A stretch of 64,000 nucleotides of DNA from Melampsora larici-populina 98AG31 (lineage: Eukaryota > Basidiomycota > Pucciniomycetes > Pucciniales > Melampsoraceae). A program made the position numbers and the translations under genes. Shown here piece after piece: positions 11,172 to 23,766 of the stretch. The DNA lies in contig NW_006768769.1 of NCBI RefSeq assembly GCF_000204055.1, forward strand, positions 1,227,406-1,291,405, in the 5' to 3' direction. The notes beneath the pieces were generated by a model, which worked only from the letters and a program-made list of their open reading frames with translations, was not told where the DNA came from and ran no database searches. Within the stretch, counting starts at the first letter, position 1; every line of letters begins with the position of its first letter.

Positions 11172-12519
11172 ATTACTCGGATCTGGATTTTTGAGCTTGA
11201 TGTATGTCATGAATGACTCAGCCTGTTTCCTAGGGAGAGGATCAAAACAGATATACAAATTGGTCACAGGGGTGCAGTGCACTAAGTCTATATAGACCAC
11301 ATTGAATCTACTTCCTTTGAAGCGCTGCTTTGTCAACACTTTAACTTTTCCTATTCTTGATGTTGATTATATGCACTGTCAATGACACACAGAGCAGAAG
11401 TCAGCTTAGCTCACATTGGCACAGTGATATCACAACCCAAATTTTTCAAGATTCCTTCTCAAAAGCGTTGATGTATCACCTTCCAGTCTTTGTCTTGAGA
11501 CAATCAGGTATATGCTACTCTTCTTGTGGTATTCTCAAAGGTATCTTCACGGTTGCTGCGATTACACCCGTCCAAATCCTTAGCGAAATTTAAAGTGCCT
11601 GGGTAGACCAATATTTTCTGATGTATGAAAAAAATCATTGAGCAGACTCGGCAAATCACGACGAAAATCAAGCAATGTCATTTTTTATCTCAGCCTTCAG
11701 AAACATCACATGAGAGAGTGGCACGTTGAATCTTTGTCTTGTCCTGAGCTTTCTTGTATTTTTTTGAGTGCAAGTGATCAGATGAGTTCTTGCATTGGCA
11801 AATTGCATATATGGCAGAGACTCTTTATCTTGGGTTGGCGCTGAAGATGTAGTTTCCTTATGGTCCGAGACATTGTGTTTTCCCTTCTTCCGACGGGATC
11901 TTAGGTGCAGATCCTTGGAGTTGATCAAGCTGGAAGCTGATGTCCATGTCGATCATGTATCCTGGTGCATCAAGTATGTAGTAACACCCTCCAGTGGCTT
12001 ATCACCAGTTATACTGCCTACATATCCTTGCGATACACATCTTTAAGCAGAGTTCCTTTAGCAGACGTGATCACATCAGCACATCGTGCCGCTACATCCT
12101 TTTGCAAAACCGTACGATTTGCACTTCCAAGAGTTGAAAGATCGAAGTGCATGCCGTTGAGCTAAGGGACCCACCTCAATTTCAACGGTGCTCAATCTGC
12201 GAGGTAATGAAGCACCAGTCCATTGTCTCTTGAGTCCTCGCCCCAATTTCACCAGTCATCTTCATCTCGGAATGAGGCAGTTTACGATGGCGATGGCTCG
12301 GATGTCGATTCCATAGATATCTCGAATGATATCTATCCAGAACTTCGCTGTGCGTCTTTATGAACACCGTTTGAGAAAGGCAGCGGGACACAGCCCTAAA
12401 ATGAAAATGACGTCATAGATGACGTTTAGGGGTTTGTATGATTTTTAACTCTTCAACAGCATATAAAGCTCATCAGAGCATCCAACTGATTACTTACCGC
12501 TCATCAACACTTTGAGACC
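11172..12519. other. Intergenic region with amylase promoter at its right end
   Basis: About 1.35 kb between the secreted protein gene and the amylase gene. Open frames such as 11357-11593 plus and 11668-11928 minus have no recognisable domains, signal peptides or splice context. The only supported element is a TATA-like box near 12462. Confidence 0.45.
12462..12467 (+). promoter_or_regulatory. TATA-like box upstream of the alpha-amylase gene
   Basis: TATAAA inside CATATAAAGC, 53 bp upstream of the amylase ATG at 12520. Position and sequence fit a fungal core promoter. No other evidence is available. Confidence 0.45.
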
Positions 12520-15456
12520 ATGGCCGATAGAGCCAATAACTTCTTCCATCGTGAGCGACATGGTGACGAACCACCATCACACAATTATACAATGATCCAA
12601 GTCAGTACCATCAAAGATGATCATCAACTAAGAAATCAAGCGATCATAACAAACATTTTTGATCTTCTAGGCATTCGAATGGCACTCTGAAGGAAATGGG
12701 AAGCACTGGAAATGGTTCAAAGATCGTGTCAAACATCTTGCTGATTTAGGAATCACTGCCGCTTGGTTACCTCGTAAGAATTCATCTCTCGACATATTCA
12801 ATCTTTGTCTTCACTTGCTATCAGGTTCTGATCTAATTTCTTGCCACAGCTCCAACAAAGGTCATTTTTGAATGATTCATCAGAATGGAAACATCACAGA
12901 TTTGATGGATGTTATACTGATGTCCATCAGATGGTTTGATTTGATACAGGCTAGCTCTATGGAAGGTAACGGGTATGATATCTACGACCTCTTTGACTTG
13001 GGAGAATTTCCAAACAAAGAGGACCCAAAAAAGACCAGAACTAAATGGGGAACTAAAGAAGAGTTGGTTGACGCCGTTCGTCAAGCTCGTGAATGCGGAG
13101 TCGCGGTATATATAGGTAAGGACTTATTTTTGCTCTCGAGTTTGTTATTTGTGACCTTTTGGGGTCAGATAAATGACAAAATTGTTTTAACATTGACAAA
13201 TTAGATGCTGTGCTGAATCATAAGGCGGGTGCTGACTTTTCTGAGACTTGCAAAGCCAAAGAGGTCAATTCAAATAACAGAAATGAAGAAATGTGAGGAC
13301 TGAAAAATTCGGAACTATTTTGACATCTGAGAAGTAACCTCATTTCGATGATCAGATCCGATGCGTACGAAATTGAGGCGTGGACCGGGTTCAACTTTCC
13401 GCAACGTAAAGGAAAGTACAGTGAATTTGAATGGCAGTTGAGTTTTCTTATCTGTTAGAGCCAAAGAAAAGCTTCAAAAGTCAAAGGAGCGCAAAGTTAC
13501 AGTGGTCCAGAAGAACGTTCTCATTTGTCACCTCTTTTGTACAGTTCTCATCATTTCACAGGTGTAGATTATGATAATAAGAACAAGAAGAAAGCGATCT
13601 TCAAAATAGAAGGAAATGGGAAGGCGTGGGCAACAGATGTTGATGAAGAGAACGGAAGTACGTTGTGATGATCCTGAAACTCAATCACCTCCCTTATCAT
13701 ATCTGGAATCTGGATGGCCGCTTTCTGACTCTTAGCCTCCGTTTGCACATTACAGACTTTGACTATTTGATGTGAGGACATATCTTTGCTCATTCTATCA
13801 GATGGTCCTTTACTGATTGATTGAAATAATTACCTGATGCGCGTAAATGATTCGGCACTGAAGGTTCTCGGATCTCGATCATTCACATCCAGAGGTTTCT
13901 GACGAATGTAAGAAATGGGGTATATGGATCATCAAGGAACTTGGAGCAGGTCATATGATTTCTATCACTAAATTTACGAGAGACTCGAGCTGAGAATTTT
14001 CTTGTTTGTCCACCTCATCAGCCGGGTTCCGATTTGATGCTGTCAAACATATGGATAGAGGATTTGTGGCCGATTTCATTAAGCATGTCAGACGTGAAGG
14101 TTTGTTCCCTTATAACATTTTTTGGACGCGATCTATTAGCCCGACTGTACCTCTGACCAATTCTTTTGTTTTTGTCATCTATCACCAGTTGGAAACCCTG
14201 ATCTATTTGCTGTGCGTATATTCCCAAAGTTTTCGTCTTCTCCATTTCATTATTCTCACTGAAGATCATGTGTAATCAAATCAGGTTGGTGAATTCTGGA
14301 AGGACGACATTGACACTATCAGTGCCGTAAGCTATACTACTCTGCCATGTTTTTGGGCAAGCGATCTAGTACTACAGTACATCTTGATGAATGAGCTTCC
14401 ATGTAACAAATTCAGTATCTTGAAGGACTGGATGCGCAGTTTTCGGTTTTCGATGCTCCTCTGTAAGGCTCTCCTTTCAATGATGTCTTCACATTTCGTA
14501 AACGCGTGCTCAATAGGCTTCTTCCCTTTCAGGCATTACAATTTCAAGAAAGCATCAGACGAAGGAGAAAACTATGATATTCGTCAGATTTTCGATGATA
14601 CGCTGGTTCAGTGCAGACCAGTTGATGCTGTTACAATGGTAGATAACCATGACACGCGTAAGTTCGTTCCTCTGATAGACATCGAAACAAGTGTTGGTAA
14701 TAAAGACTCTGGGATTTCAGAACCTTATGAGGCTCTGGAGTCGTGGGTTGGACCACAATTCAAGCCTTTGGCGTACAGCATCATCTTGTTGCGCCCAGAT
14801 GGTTATCCGTGTGTCTTTCTGGGGGATCTCGAGGTAAGCTATATAATTGAGGCTATTCGATGAGTTTAGTACACTTATGTCGATAAAATCTCAGGGGATC
14901 AAAGGTGAACATAAGTTTGAGCCGATGTCTCAACTAGACGACTTGATCCGTGCTCGTAAGCTTTTTGCATATGGCCCTATGAAGGATTATTGGGACCATG
15001 AGCGGTGTGCTGGATGGGTCAGAGATGGCGATGAGCGTCATGATGGGTGTGCAGTTGTGATCTCAAATGGGGGAGAGGGCACCAAACGTATGGAAGTAGG
15101 AAGGGTCAGTCATGTGATCGGATCAATACTTCGCCATATTTGCTGATGATCTATGTTATCTGCTTTCATTGCTGTGTATCATACTCATGTATACGTTCTT
15201 TGAAACATCAGAATCACTCGGGAGAAGAATGGACAGATTGCTTGGGTTGGCATCCGGACACCATTTGTATCGGAGAAGATGGTTGGGCAGAATTCAAGTG
15301 TCCAGTTTCGTACTTTCATTTTTTCATAAACCCATTTCAAAGAAACACTCGACTGAAGCTGATCGTATGATTTTATTCGATTTGAAGGCTTCATCAGTTT
15401 CTGTTTGGACTAAGAAGGATGCGAAAGGAAGAGACGAGTATAAAAGAAAGGCTTGA
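12520..15456 (+). CDS. Intracellular alpha-amylase, glycoside hydrolase family 13 subfamily 5
   Basis: Multi-exon gene for a GH13 alpha-amylase that cleaves alpha-1,4-glucosidic bonds. It starts MADRANNFFHRERHG with no signal peptide, so a cytoplasmic enzyme is expected. Exons 12520-12600 and 12671-12773 are followed by about nine more. All four conserved GH13 regions are visible: DAVLNH (I), GFRFDAVKH with the nucleophile Asp (II), VGEFW with the acid/base Glu (III) and MVDNHDT (IV). Other subfamily-type segments are GNGYDIYDLFDLGEF, HFTGVDYDNKNKKK and PDGYPCVFLGDLE. The gene ends with the beta-rich C domain (SGEEWTDCLGWH) and a TGA at 15454. Fungal GH13_5 enzymes without signal peptides have been linked to cell-wall alpha-glucan synthesis, as with Histoplasma AMY1; that role here is inference. 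No disabling mutation was seen. Confidence 0.9.
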
Positions 15457-15905
15457 GTCTAATCCCGAAGAATTTTCAAGTGATTGGTTGTGTGTCTTCA
15501 TTTGGTGTTCCAAATGATAGCAAACCTGCATGAAATTGTAGGAAAGCGTATTGACGAGTATTGATTTGAAGTATAGTTCTAGGAGGGTTTGTGCTCTTTT
15601 TAGTATGTTGATGTAAGCTCAACAAAGCCCTTCATCAAAACAAACGCTCCTCAGAGCTACCAAAAGTCGCCACCTTTCTGCCGATTGTCCTTGAGAACAG
15701 TCCAAAATTTGAAACAAACGGCACTTTTAAAAGAGCTCCTCCAATGACCACTCTTCCCACCTCCGGTATTTATTGCTACCACTTTATCCAAGCCTAAGGG
15801 ATGGATGAGAAAAGGAGAGTGAAATGTTTGAAGTAAAAAGCCTGAAATTGAGCAAAATAATTTTGGATCCACCAGAAGCTTGGAAATGAGATCTGAGCAC
15901 ATTTA
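15457..15905. other. Intergenic region after the amylase gene
   Basis: The amylase 3' region followed by AT-rich sequence. The minus-strand frames at 15657-15902 and 15784-16113 overlap the adjacent MITE and are not considered genes. Confidence 0.4.
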
Positions 15906-16207
15906 CACTGGGCACATGTAGTAATTTTCCCAAGTGAAAAATGATGGAGCCAAAGGACCCAAACTTAACAAAGTCCCTCATTTTTGAGCTGTACTGGCCA
16001 GCCGTTTGAGCTGGCCGGTACAGCTCAAAAACGAGGGACTTTGTTAAGTTTGCAAAGGACCAAAAAATTGAAAATGAGGTAAATTTGCATTTATTCTGCA
16101 TGTGCATTAACACTGCATTTTACTGCATGAACACAGCAATTTTAATCATTTTTGACATTAATTTTAATCATTTTGCACAATGGGAAAAATGCTACATGTG
16201 CCCAGTG
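15906..16207. mobile_element. 302-bp MITE with TTA target duplication and a nested hairpin
   Basis: Imperfect terminal inverted repeats of about 44 bp begin CACTGGGCACATGTAG at 15906 and end CTACATGTGCCCAGTG at 16207. TTA flanks both ends (15903-15905 and 16208-16210), the target duplication usual for PIF/Harbinger-type elements. Inside lies a second, stronger inverted repeat, 15962-16001 against 16011-16050: 40-bp arms with two mismatches and a 9-bp loop. No coding capacity was seen. Confidence 0.75.
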
Positions 16208-17139
16208 TTACTTTTGGTAGTTCCTTCTTGATGGGTTATCTCTACCAATCTTGCTGAGGGGTATTACATAACCACAATCTTCTATTTTACATCTATTCTT
16301 TTAGTTTAAGTCATTGGAGAGATTTTGTTTAGTTAGTTGATATTTCTATTTGGGAGGGTGGGGGGACATAAATTATTAATCTAGTGGAGCCATATCTCTC
16401 AAAGTAGAAGGGATTCTCTTTGTTTGACGTTTGTTTCTCTTGTATTGCTTTCAATAAGTTGGTTCTTTCTAAAGAGCACACTCATCCATTTTCCATGGAC
16501 CAGTCTTACAATGTGTACCTTTTGCAAGAGGCAAAAAACTGCTTGTGAAAATGGTGTCTTTAATGAATATCAAAAATTTCAGAATCATAGATAGACTGAT
16601 TAGTGGTGCTTTCCCCTAGCTGATAATTGAGCATACTCAGGAATATGACTCATATAAAGGGAATGGGCATAAGATCTTCCAGCTTGAGGTAAGCTCAAGC
16701 AGGACATAAATGATCTAGCCTGGCGTGATGAGTGATGGTCTGCTCAAATAAATCCACTTTGCATCAAACAGAGATCACATTGGAAATGAACCACAGTTGC
16801 CAACCCAGGAAGGCACAGTTGTGGAAGCAGCCTACATGACAGGATATGAAAGAAGCATGTCATCAATCCTAATTCAGACAAGATTTACTTCCAATGTTCA
16901 TGATTTGAAACCCTGGATTCTATGACCACTATTCAGCCTTGGATATTGTTGAGGGTGCGCAATCATTCATGGTAGATCACTGAGTAGGATTCACACCATC
17001 TAATCTATACTATTGTGTGTTTGATAGGAATTGCACGTGGTTCTACTCTCTGTAATACTCATGTCACTGAAGGATCACAATGGTTCAGTGGGATTTTATT
17101 TGACACTCATGATATCCATTGAATCATGGAACTGACTTC
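16208..17139. other. Non-coding region left of the Ngaro-type retrotransposon
   Basis: No supported gene. CATGATATC occurs twice, at 17108-17116 and at 17139-17147. The second copy straddles the left boundary of the retrotransposon, so the first may mark related sequence at the target. Confidence 0.4.
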
Positions 17140-17385
17140 ATGATATCTTACCACCAAAGGCACGACATGTTAAGGTTTTCTATTGTCACTAAGCGGGTAA
17201 GACCAGACTAGGTGCACATGTAAGCACTACATACACGACAAGGTCGGGTGGGTAGAAGATACAGAGAGAAGGAATTGAAAACTTTTCAATCACTCTCTGC
17301 AATTCTTCTCCTGCACCTTAGTCGTAGATTCGAGCATTTCATGCTCTTCAAGTTGCTCATACTTTAAGTAGTAAAAATTTTCGCA
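17140..17385 (+). repeat. Split direct repeat A1 (left end of the Ngaro-type element)
   Basis: A 246-bp block from ATGATATCTTACC to AAATTTTCGCA, repeated at 35812-36057 with one noted difference (CACGACATG here, CACGACGTG there, a CG to CA change). In Ngaro/PAT elements the A repeat is the left terminus and is repeated inside the right end. Confidence 0.85.
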
Positions 17386-17606
17386 TAATACTTCAAAGGC
17401 AACATCAATAATCAGAACGACAACGAAGCACCACTACCAGACCTCCAAGATAATAATCGGGAAGACTCTCCGTTAATCTTAACTATATTCATCCGACCAA
17501 AACTTAGTAAATCAAGCATAATCCACTCATACCTCCCCACACGCAAACACCAAATTCCTCCTAACATATCCTACGAGTAACCATCATTACGCTACAACCT
17601 AGTAGA

Positions 17607-19767
17607 ATGGACAGTGAAGAATTTCAAAGACAAATTGACGAGACTCTGAGGAAAGAGGAAGGAGGAGGGAAAGGGAAGGAGGTCGAAGAGGTTAGTGAAG
17701 GAAGAAAAGGCGATGAAGAAGAAAGAGAAAGAGACCAGAATGAAGGCGGAGAAGTAAGAGACGAAGGTGAAGGTCGACTCACGGAGGATCTGGCACCAGG
17801 ACCAAGCGGACAAGAGGAGCTTCCCACAACACGCCAATCGAAGAGGAAGAAAGCCCCCCCGAAACCCTTCCCACCACCATCAAACCCAAAACCTGTTGGA
17901 CAGAAGAAAGGAAAGAAGATCAAGTTAGCAGACGGGAAAAGTCAAGTGGTGGAGGCAGAAGGAAGGAAGAAGAGTCAACCAGCAGGAGTGATAAAGCCCG
18001 GCAGCGGGAGACCAACGACCAAACAGCAACCAACGCCGAAACGGAAGACAACTCAGAACGCTGAATCTGAAGACAAAGAACAACACAAGGAGTCATCAGG
18101 TGAAGAGGAAGAAGACCAGCAAGAACCGAATGCAGGGGAATTATGGTGTGGGAAAACAGTCCAAAGAGATGAACACTCACGCGTGAGAACGGTGGGCGGT
18201 ATAGTATTGGGTGACAAGAGTGAATGTTAGTACAATCTTGAATGTCCCCCCCCCTAATCCTATTTCCCTTTCCCTCAACCCCCCCCCAGATCAAAGACTA
18301 CGGTCAACCCTAAAAGGGAATCCTTCCCTCGGGAAATGCCTCTAGAAGAGATGACAAACCCAATGCATAAGCAAATAGGGAAGGAAAGACAATCATCAAA
18401 CCACAAAGAAAGCCAGTGAAGTCTACTAGACAAACAATCACAAACGGAGAAAACAAGTACTAACCTACTTGTGCTATTCGTCCAAACAAAAACCCACAGT
18501 GGAACAACCGGTCGAAGACCAAAACATAGCCGAACCTTCCGTCACTGACGTGGTGGCCTCACAACTTGAGGAAGCGATCAACGCCGCATTCGCAGCTGGA
18601 GATCGGAAACTGTACGACAACCTGTCAAAACAGAAAGAGGAATGGTTAGTGTTCAATGAGAAGAGGAACAACCCATCCTCAGAGACAGTTGAAAAATCAA
18701 CAAAAACTACAACCGAAAGGAAAATGATGAAGGTACAAAAAGGAGAATTGATAAACGACCATCTCACCGCATTATCACCCCACTGGGACACAGCCATGAA
18801 GGAGTTCAATCGCTACATTCCCCTCTCCATCTTTGACCCGACTTGGTTGAGACAAGACGTGGCATTCGTGTCCAACAAATCATCGAGGGCCAAAACCAAA
18901 GATGCCGATTCGAACGCGTACAACGGGTCCCCTATCCCAAGCGAATGGAGGACAACAGTCGCGCAGTGGCACCGTCAGAAGGAACTATTCCTGAAATACC
19001 TTGAACGATATAAACAAGTTGAAGTCCTACCGGTCATGAAACTTCACTTCAATAATGTCCTGGCAATCCAAGACGAAAATGACGGCTGTTGGGTCCAAGC
19101 GTACAGATACGATATGATGATGCGTCAGACGTACCTAGTGTTCAAAGTTGGTCCGGAAGGTACCGCGATGGCAGACATCAGTATTCGAAATCAAACTATC
19201 GAGAGACTTGCGGAGAGAGACACGATCCGAGCAAACGACGACTTGTTCTTAGATAACCCGTACGCAATCACCGGCGCGAAATGCTTTATAGATCCCCTTG
19301 ACGGGTCAAACTGGCAAGGAAGACCAACTAAGTGGGACGACCCAAGCAGAACGGAGAGCAAAGAAGAGAAACTGGAGCTCACAAGACCAACTCAATCAGT
19401 TCGGTCAACACTGTGGGCACAGAACAGACATGAATCTCATGAAAACTCATACGCTTACCAGACTACGCCCCAAGCCTATCATCAACAGAATCCGGCCTCC
19501 ACATCTCATAACCCATTCCAACACGCCCAAAATAGCCAACCAGTGGCGAACATCAACCCAAATTACAAAGGGAAGAAAGAGAACTTCATTCATAACTTCA
19601 AAAAGAGCGATAACAGAGGAAATAGAGGTGGAGCAAGACGAGGAGGCCCAAATGGAGGAGGAAACTGGGGAAGAAGCCATGGCGGAAACGAAGGTGGAGG
19701 CCAGAGCAGCTCAAACAACCAAAGCGGAAGTAGTAGCGCAAATGTGGAAGGAGCACAAAAGAAGTAA
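17607..19767 (+). CDS. Gag-like protein of the Ngaro-type element (two exons)
   Basis: Exon 1 from ATG 17607 codes for a highly charged, Glu/Lys/Pro-rich region (RQSKRKKAPPKPFPPP). Its open frame would end at 18230. A GTTAGT donor at 18226, a perfect TACTAAC branch site near 18460 and a CACAG acceptor ending at 18499 join it in frame to the second open frame, which runs to 19767. Splicing is therefore inferred (274-nt intron). Otherwise these are two ORFs starting at 17607 and 18469. The second part contains WRTTVAQWHRQKELFLKYLERY and ends in a Gly/Arg/Asn-rich tail (NRGGARRGGPNGGGNWG), as in RNA-binding Gag proteins. No zinc knuckle is seen. The length, about 630 aa when spliced, is compatible with a DIRS-group Gag. 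Confidence 0.65.
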
Positions 19768-19877
19768 GTATATCGCCTCCAGAGTTCTTGAGAAACTAGA
19801 CCAAACTTGCAATGAACAAAGTGAAGAGCCATAACCTGAGCCCAACCTGAGGCAAAACGTGAGGAGCGTAAACTGAC

Positions 19878-21683
19878 ATGTGTTCAAATCATTGCCGTAT
19901 AAGTCCCCCTCCCACTAGAACCCCCACCAGTGAGATCGATGAGAACGAACCACTGAGAGAACAACAAGACCCACTCGAGCAGAGAAGTCGATGGCCAGAA
20001 AGAGCCGAGTGCGACCTAAACATAGATGAGTGGGAGGAGCTAATGAAAGAATGTGATCTAATGGAGAAATGGGGCGATGTGTTAGTCAGCCTGCGAGAAG
20101 GTTTTGATCAAGGTATACCTGATCATACAATCGAAGACCTGCCGTGGTATACACCACCAAACCAAGCGTCGGCGCTACTAGTGCGAGACAAGATTGAGAA
20201 GACAATCCAAAGAGAAAAAGCAGAAGGAAAGCTCTACGGACCTTTCACACACCAAGAAGTGCAGCGACACTTCGGATTCTTCAGGTCAAATCCGATGGGG
20301 AGCGTCACGAACAATGACGGCTCCTTCAGGATGATAAGTAACCTGTCATTCCCACACGACAGAAAAGACATTCCCGTGAGTAAGGATGAGAATAGAGAAA
20401 CAGGAAAGAGGAAAGAACTGACCAAAGATTCACCAAAACAGTCAGTAAACTCCTTCGTTGATAAATTAGATTTTATCACGACCTGGGATGACTTTAAGAA
20501 GTTAGCCGACTTCCTGAGGACCACCGACAAGAAGTGGCAGCTTGCCCTCTTCGACTGGCTGAAGGCATATCGCCAGATTCCGACCCACCCGTCACAGTGG
20601 AAATACCTGTTGATCCTGGACTTTTACAATAGGCTTTGGGTAGACACCAGAGTTGGCTTCGGCGGAGTCGCCGGATGCGGTACGTTCGGGAGAGCCGCTG
20701 ATGTTTGGAAAGAGATTATGCAAATACTTCTACAAATCCCGAAAATCTTCCGATGGGTGGATGATAACCTAATAATCAAAGAAGTCGGGTCAAACGTCAC
20801 GATGGAGTCAATCTTACATCTTAGCGCGGGTATGGGAGTAAAATCGAACCATACCAAGTTCGCCAACTTCGCCGACAAACAGAAGTATCTCGGCTTCATA
20901 TGGAATGGGGTCGAAAAGACAGTTAGACTTCCTGCTGAGAAATTAGAAACAAGAATAAAGCAAGTAAAGGCCTTACTAGACGGAGAAAGATGGAAGAAAA
21001 AGCCGGTCAAAAAACTCGTAGGGTAACTATGTCATATCACGTACATCATGCCAGACATGAAGTGCTATATGCGCGAATTGTACGGCTGGGAAGGCGCCTG
21101 GAGGAATAGCGAAGCACGACACGGTATCAGTGACGCTGTACGAGACGATCTCGAAGAATGGTTGAAGGTACTTACCACCTTTGACCACATGAGAATCATC
21201 CCAAACCTTGAACCAGAAGACATAAGGTGGACGGGCGACGCCTCAACATCATACAGAATCGGTGTGTTGATAGGGAACCACTGGGCAAGATTCAAACTGA
21301 AGCCGGGGTGGGATGACATCACGATCGACCAAGTGAACCGAAAGATCGCCTGGCTCGAAACAGTTGCTGTTCGACTAGGCCTCCTGGTAGTCCTGAAACG
21401 AATGGAAACAAAGGGTCAGTGTTTCATCGTGTGGACCGATAATACAACAACGGAAGCAGCTATACGAAACGCCAGATCAAAAGACCGAGCGGTGAATAAC
21501 GAGTGGAAACAAATCCAGAAGTTACTCACCACTCACCACTGCTCCATAAAACAAAACCACGTGGCCTCCGGCGATAACGACGCGGACGCTCTGTCGAGAG
21601 GTTTAGAAACCGACCTGTCTCAGAACAACGAAGTTATCGTTGAGATCCCGGAAGATCTAGATAGATTTATAACACAAGGATGA
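19878..21683 (+). pseudogene. Reverse transcriptase / RNase H of the Ngaro-type element, one in-frame stop
   Basis: DIRS-group RT. Visible blocks are SNPMGSVTNNDGSFRMISNLSFP (fingers, start trimmed), LALFDWLKAYRQIP with the first catalytic Asp, GVAGCGTFGRAADVW, and FRWVDDNLI carrying the VDD of motif C. After LGFIWNG the frame meets TAA at 21024-21026 and continues in the same frame as RNase H: TGDASTSYRIG, then WLETVAVRLGLL, VWTDNTTTEAAI and DADALSRGLE. The single stop could be a mutation or require readthrough. I treat this copy as interrupted. The RNase H stop overlaps the recombinase start as ATGA at 21680-21683, which suggests coupled translation in intact copies. Confidence 0.8.
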
Positions 21684-22103
21684 ACTCAACTAAAATAGAG
21701 AAGGACAAGGTTAACTTGAACAAGATACATAACTTTCTGAGTAACGAAGACGGAGTCGTGACCATCGAAGACGATCCGGTACAACGCCTGATGATCCTAG
21801 GGGGTAGCTGGTCGAAAGATACGTTAGTACAGTACAATTCAGCGATGACCAAGTATATGACTTTTGGGAGAAGTGTGAACAAAGGACGCGGACAAATCTT
21901 ACCCGCGAGTGCCAGCCAAATCCTCCTATTCATCCAGTGGGCGGCACCGAAGGTAGAGGGCAAGCCAAAATCGGATCATGAAATCAAACCGTCAACCATC
22001 GAAGCCTACCTATCAGGACTCCGAGCATGGCATCTGTTTCATCACCTACGTTTTCCCGATATCGATCAAAGAGAAATCAATTGGGTACTGAAAGCAACAC
22101 CGG

Positions 22104-23389
22104 AACCGCTCCGCAACGCTATGGATTTGGTCCCATATGTGTTGTGGAGCGGAGCCTCCGCTATAGGCGGGACCACTATCCAACCGCTATTTGATAGAAA
22201 AAATCTCTGATGAGATTGCGGAGCGGTAAAAACGCTCTTTTTGCGATATATAGCGCGCTATAAAGGCACCATTTTATAGTTACATAGGACGCTAGATAGA
22301 TGATCAGGGGCAGTTACACACACTGCCTGATCAATTAAGTAGCCTCACTAGATATTTTTGATGTCATTGGATATAAATTATCAGTGACTGAGGAAGGTAG
22401 ACAAAACAGTAAGCTAAGAAACCAATCAAAAACTTACCCGACTGATGATGGCCTTGATATCCTCAATGTTTAGCAATCGAGGTCTACAATAATCAGGAGT
22501 GAATTTGATATGTAGTTCTTTTGTTTGGTATCTGATTAGAAGCATCAGGAAATCCAGTGGTGTCAGGCCAAAGACAAGCATTTAGAACATCGCTGGGAAA
22601 GAACGATCGAAAGGTATCAGTAAAAGCATACGAGAAAAGACAAGGAATTGATTAATACCTAATCAAATCATCCGTTCGCATTAATTCAGTCGGAGTGAGG
22701 GTAGTGCGTGGGTTATTGTTAGCACGCAGCATGTTTCACTCTCGCAATCACATTGAATGACTTCTAGAAGCTGTGGGAGGAATGGAAAAGAAAGTATGAA
22801 GCTTATTAAGTGATCTTTGAAATCAAATCGAATGAAGAATGTTGAGTGGTGAATGAGGTGAGTTCACTAACAAATGGTTGAGGTAAAGAAGCCGATGGGT
22901 CTTGGTAATGTAAGTCAAATTAAGTTTTGATTGGAAATCATTAGAATCGATTGTTGGAACGGTCAACTGAAAAGCTGAGGTAAAGATGTCATCAGAAATC
23001 AAAGTTGTCATTTCATTATACACTTGTTTGATCAAATGATTCAATCAATTGATCCAAATCTTGAGAGTGACAAGGTGAGTTTGGTGAATGTTGAAGCAAA
23101 GCAAAGTTGAATCTAAGAAAATTGAAAGCCTGATACAAAAGTGTTCTTTTCATCATTCAAAGCGGTGGAATGGAAGGTGCTGTGTATGGCTTCAGGGCAT
23201 TTTTTGGGTTCCCTCCGCTATATAGCGCAGTAAACACACTCTGGGCAGGTTGCGGAGCGAAAGCTCCGCTATGAAACTCATCCCTACTTGTGTGCAGAGC
23301 GGAGGCCCCGCTATATATATTGGTGTATATAGCGGATGCCCCAAGCGCTCCGCTATCGCTCCGCAACCACTTTAAGGAGCGGAGCGATT
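22104..23389. mobile_element. 1.29-kb TIR element in the recombinase gene, with gene-like interior
   Basis: Termini AACCGCTCCGC at 22104 and GCGGAGCGATT ending at 23389 form a short inverted repeat (one mismatch in 11). CCGG flanks both sides (22100-22103 and 23390-23393). Removing the segment plus one CCGG restores the recombinase frame. Both ends carry clusters of TTGCGGAGCG and CGCTATATAGCG-type palindromes. The interior, read on the minus strand, has coding-like stretches: TELMRTDDLIR, then after a good GTATTAAT...CCCAG intron, DVLNACLWPDTTGFPDASN, and in another frame DYCRPRLLNIEDIKAII. These look like captured host gene fragments. I could not identify the source, and no transposase is present. 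Confidence 0.65.
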
Positions 23390-23766
23390 CCGGTATTGCT
23401 GAAAGCGGCCAAGATGATCGACGCTAGAGCGAAAACTATGCCACAAAAACAGCCAGTTCAAATCATACATCTAGCGAGCTTATTGAGGAACCTGCCGAGG
23501 AACGACGGGGCGGCCGAACTGTCAGTAACCATAGCCCTGGTCGCGTTCTGGGGCATGGAGAGGCTAGGCGAACTCACCACGCTCAGAGAATCCAAGGCCG
23601 TTCGAATCGAAGACGTGAAAATCTCAGACGACAAACAAGTTATGTCGATTGGGCTGACAGAAGCCAAAACGGCAAAGCCGAATGAGGTCCAGTTCCTGAA
23701 CCTGAGACAACACAACTCAGTCCTATGCCCGGTAGCCGCGGTGGAAAGATTGTTAAAAAGGCACGT

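Noticed and set aside
17624..18294. Minus-strand Ser/Pro/Phe-rich ORFs opposite the Gag-like gene
   Set aside because: Antisense shadows of a purine-rich coding strand.
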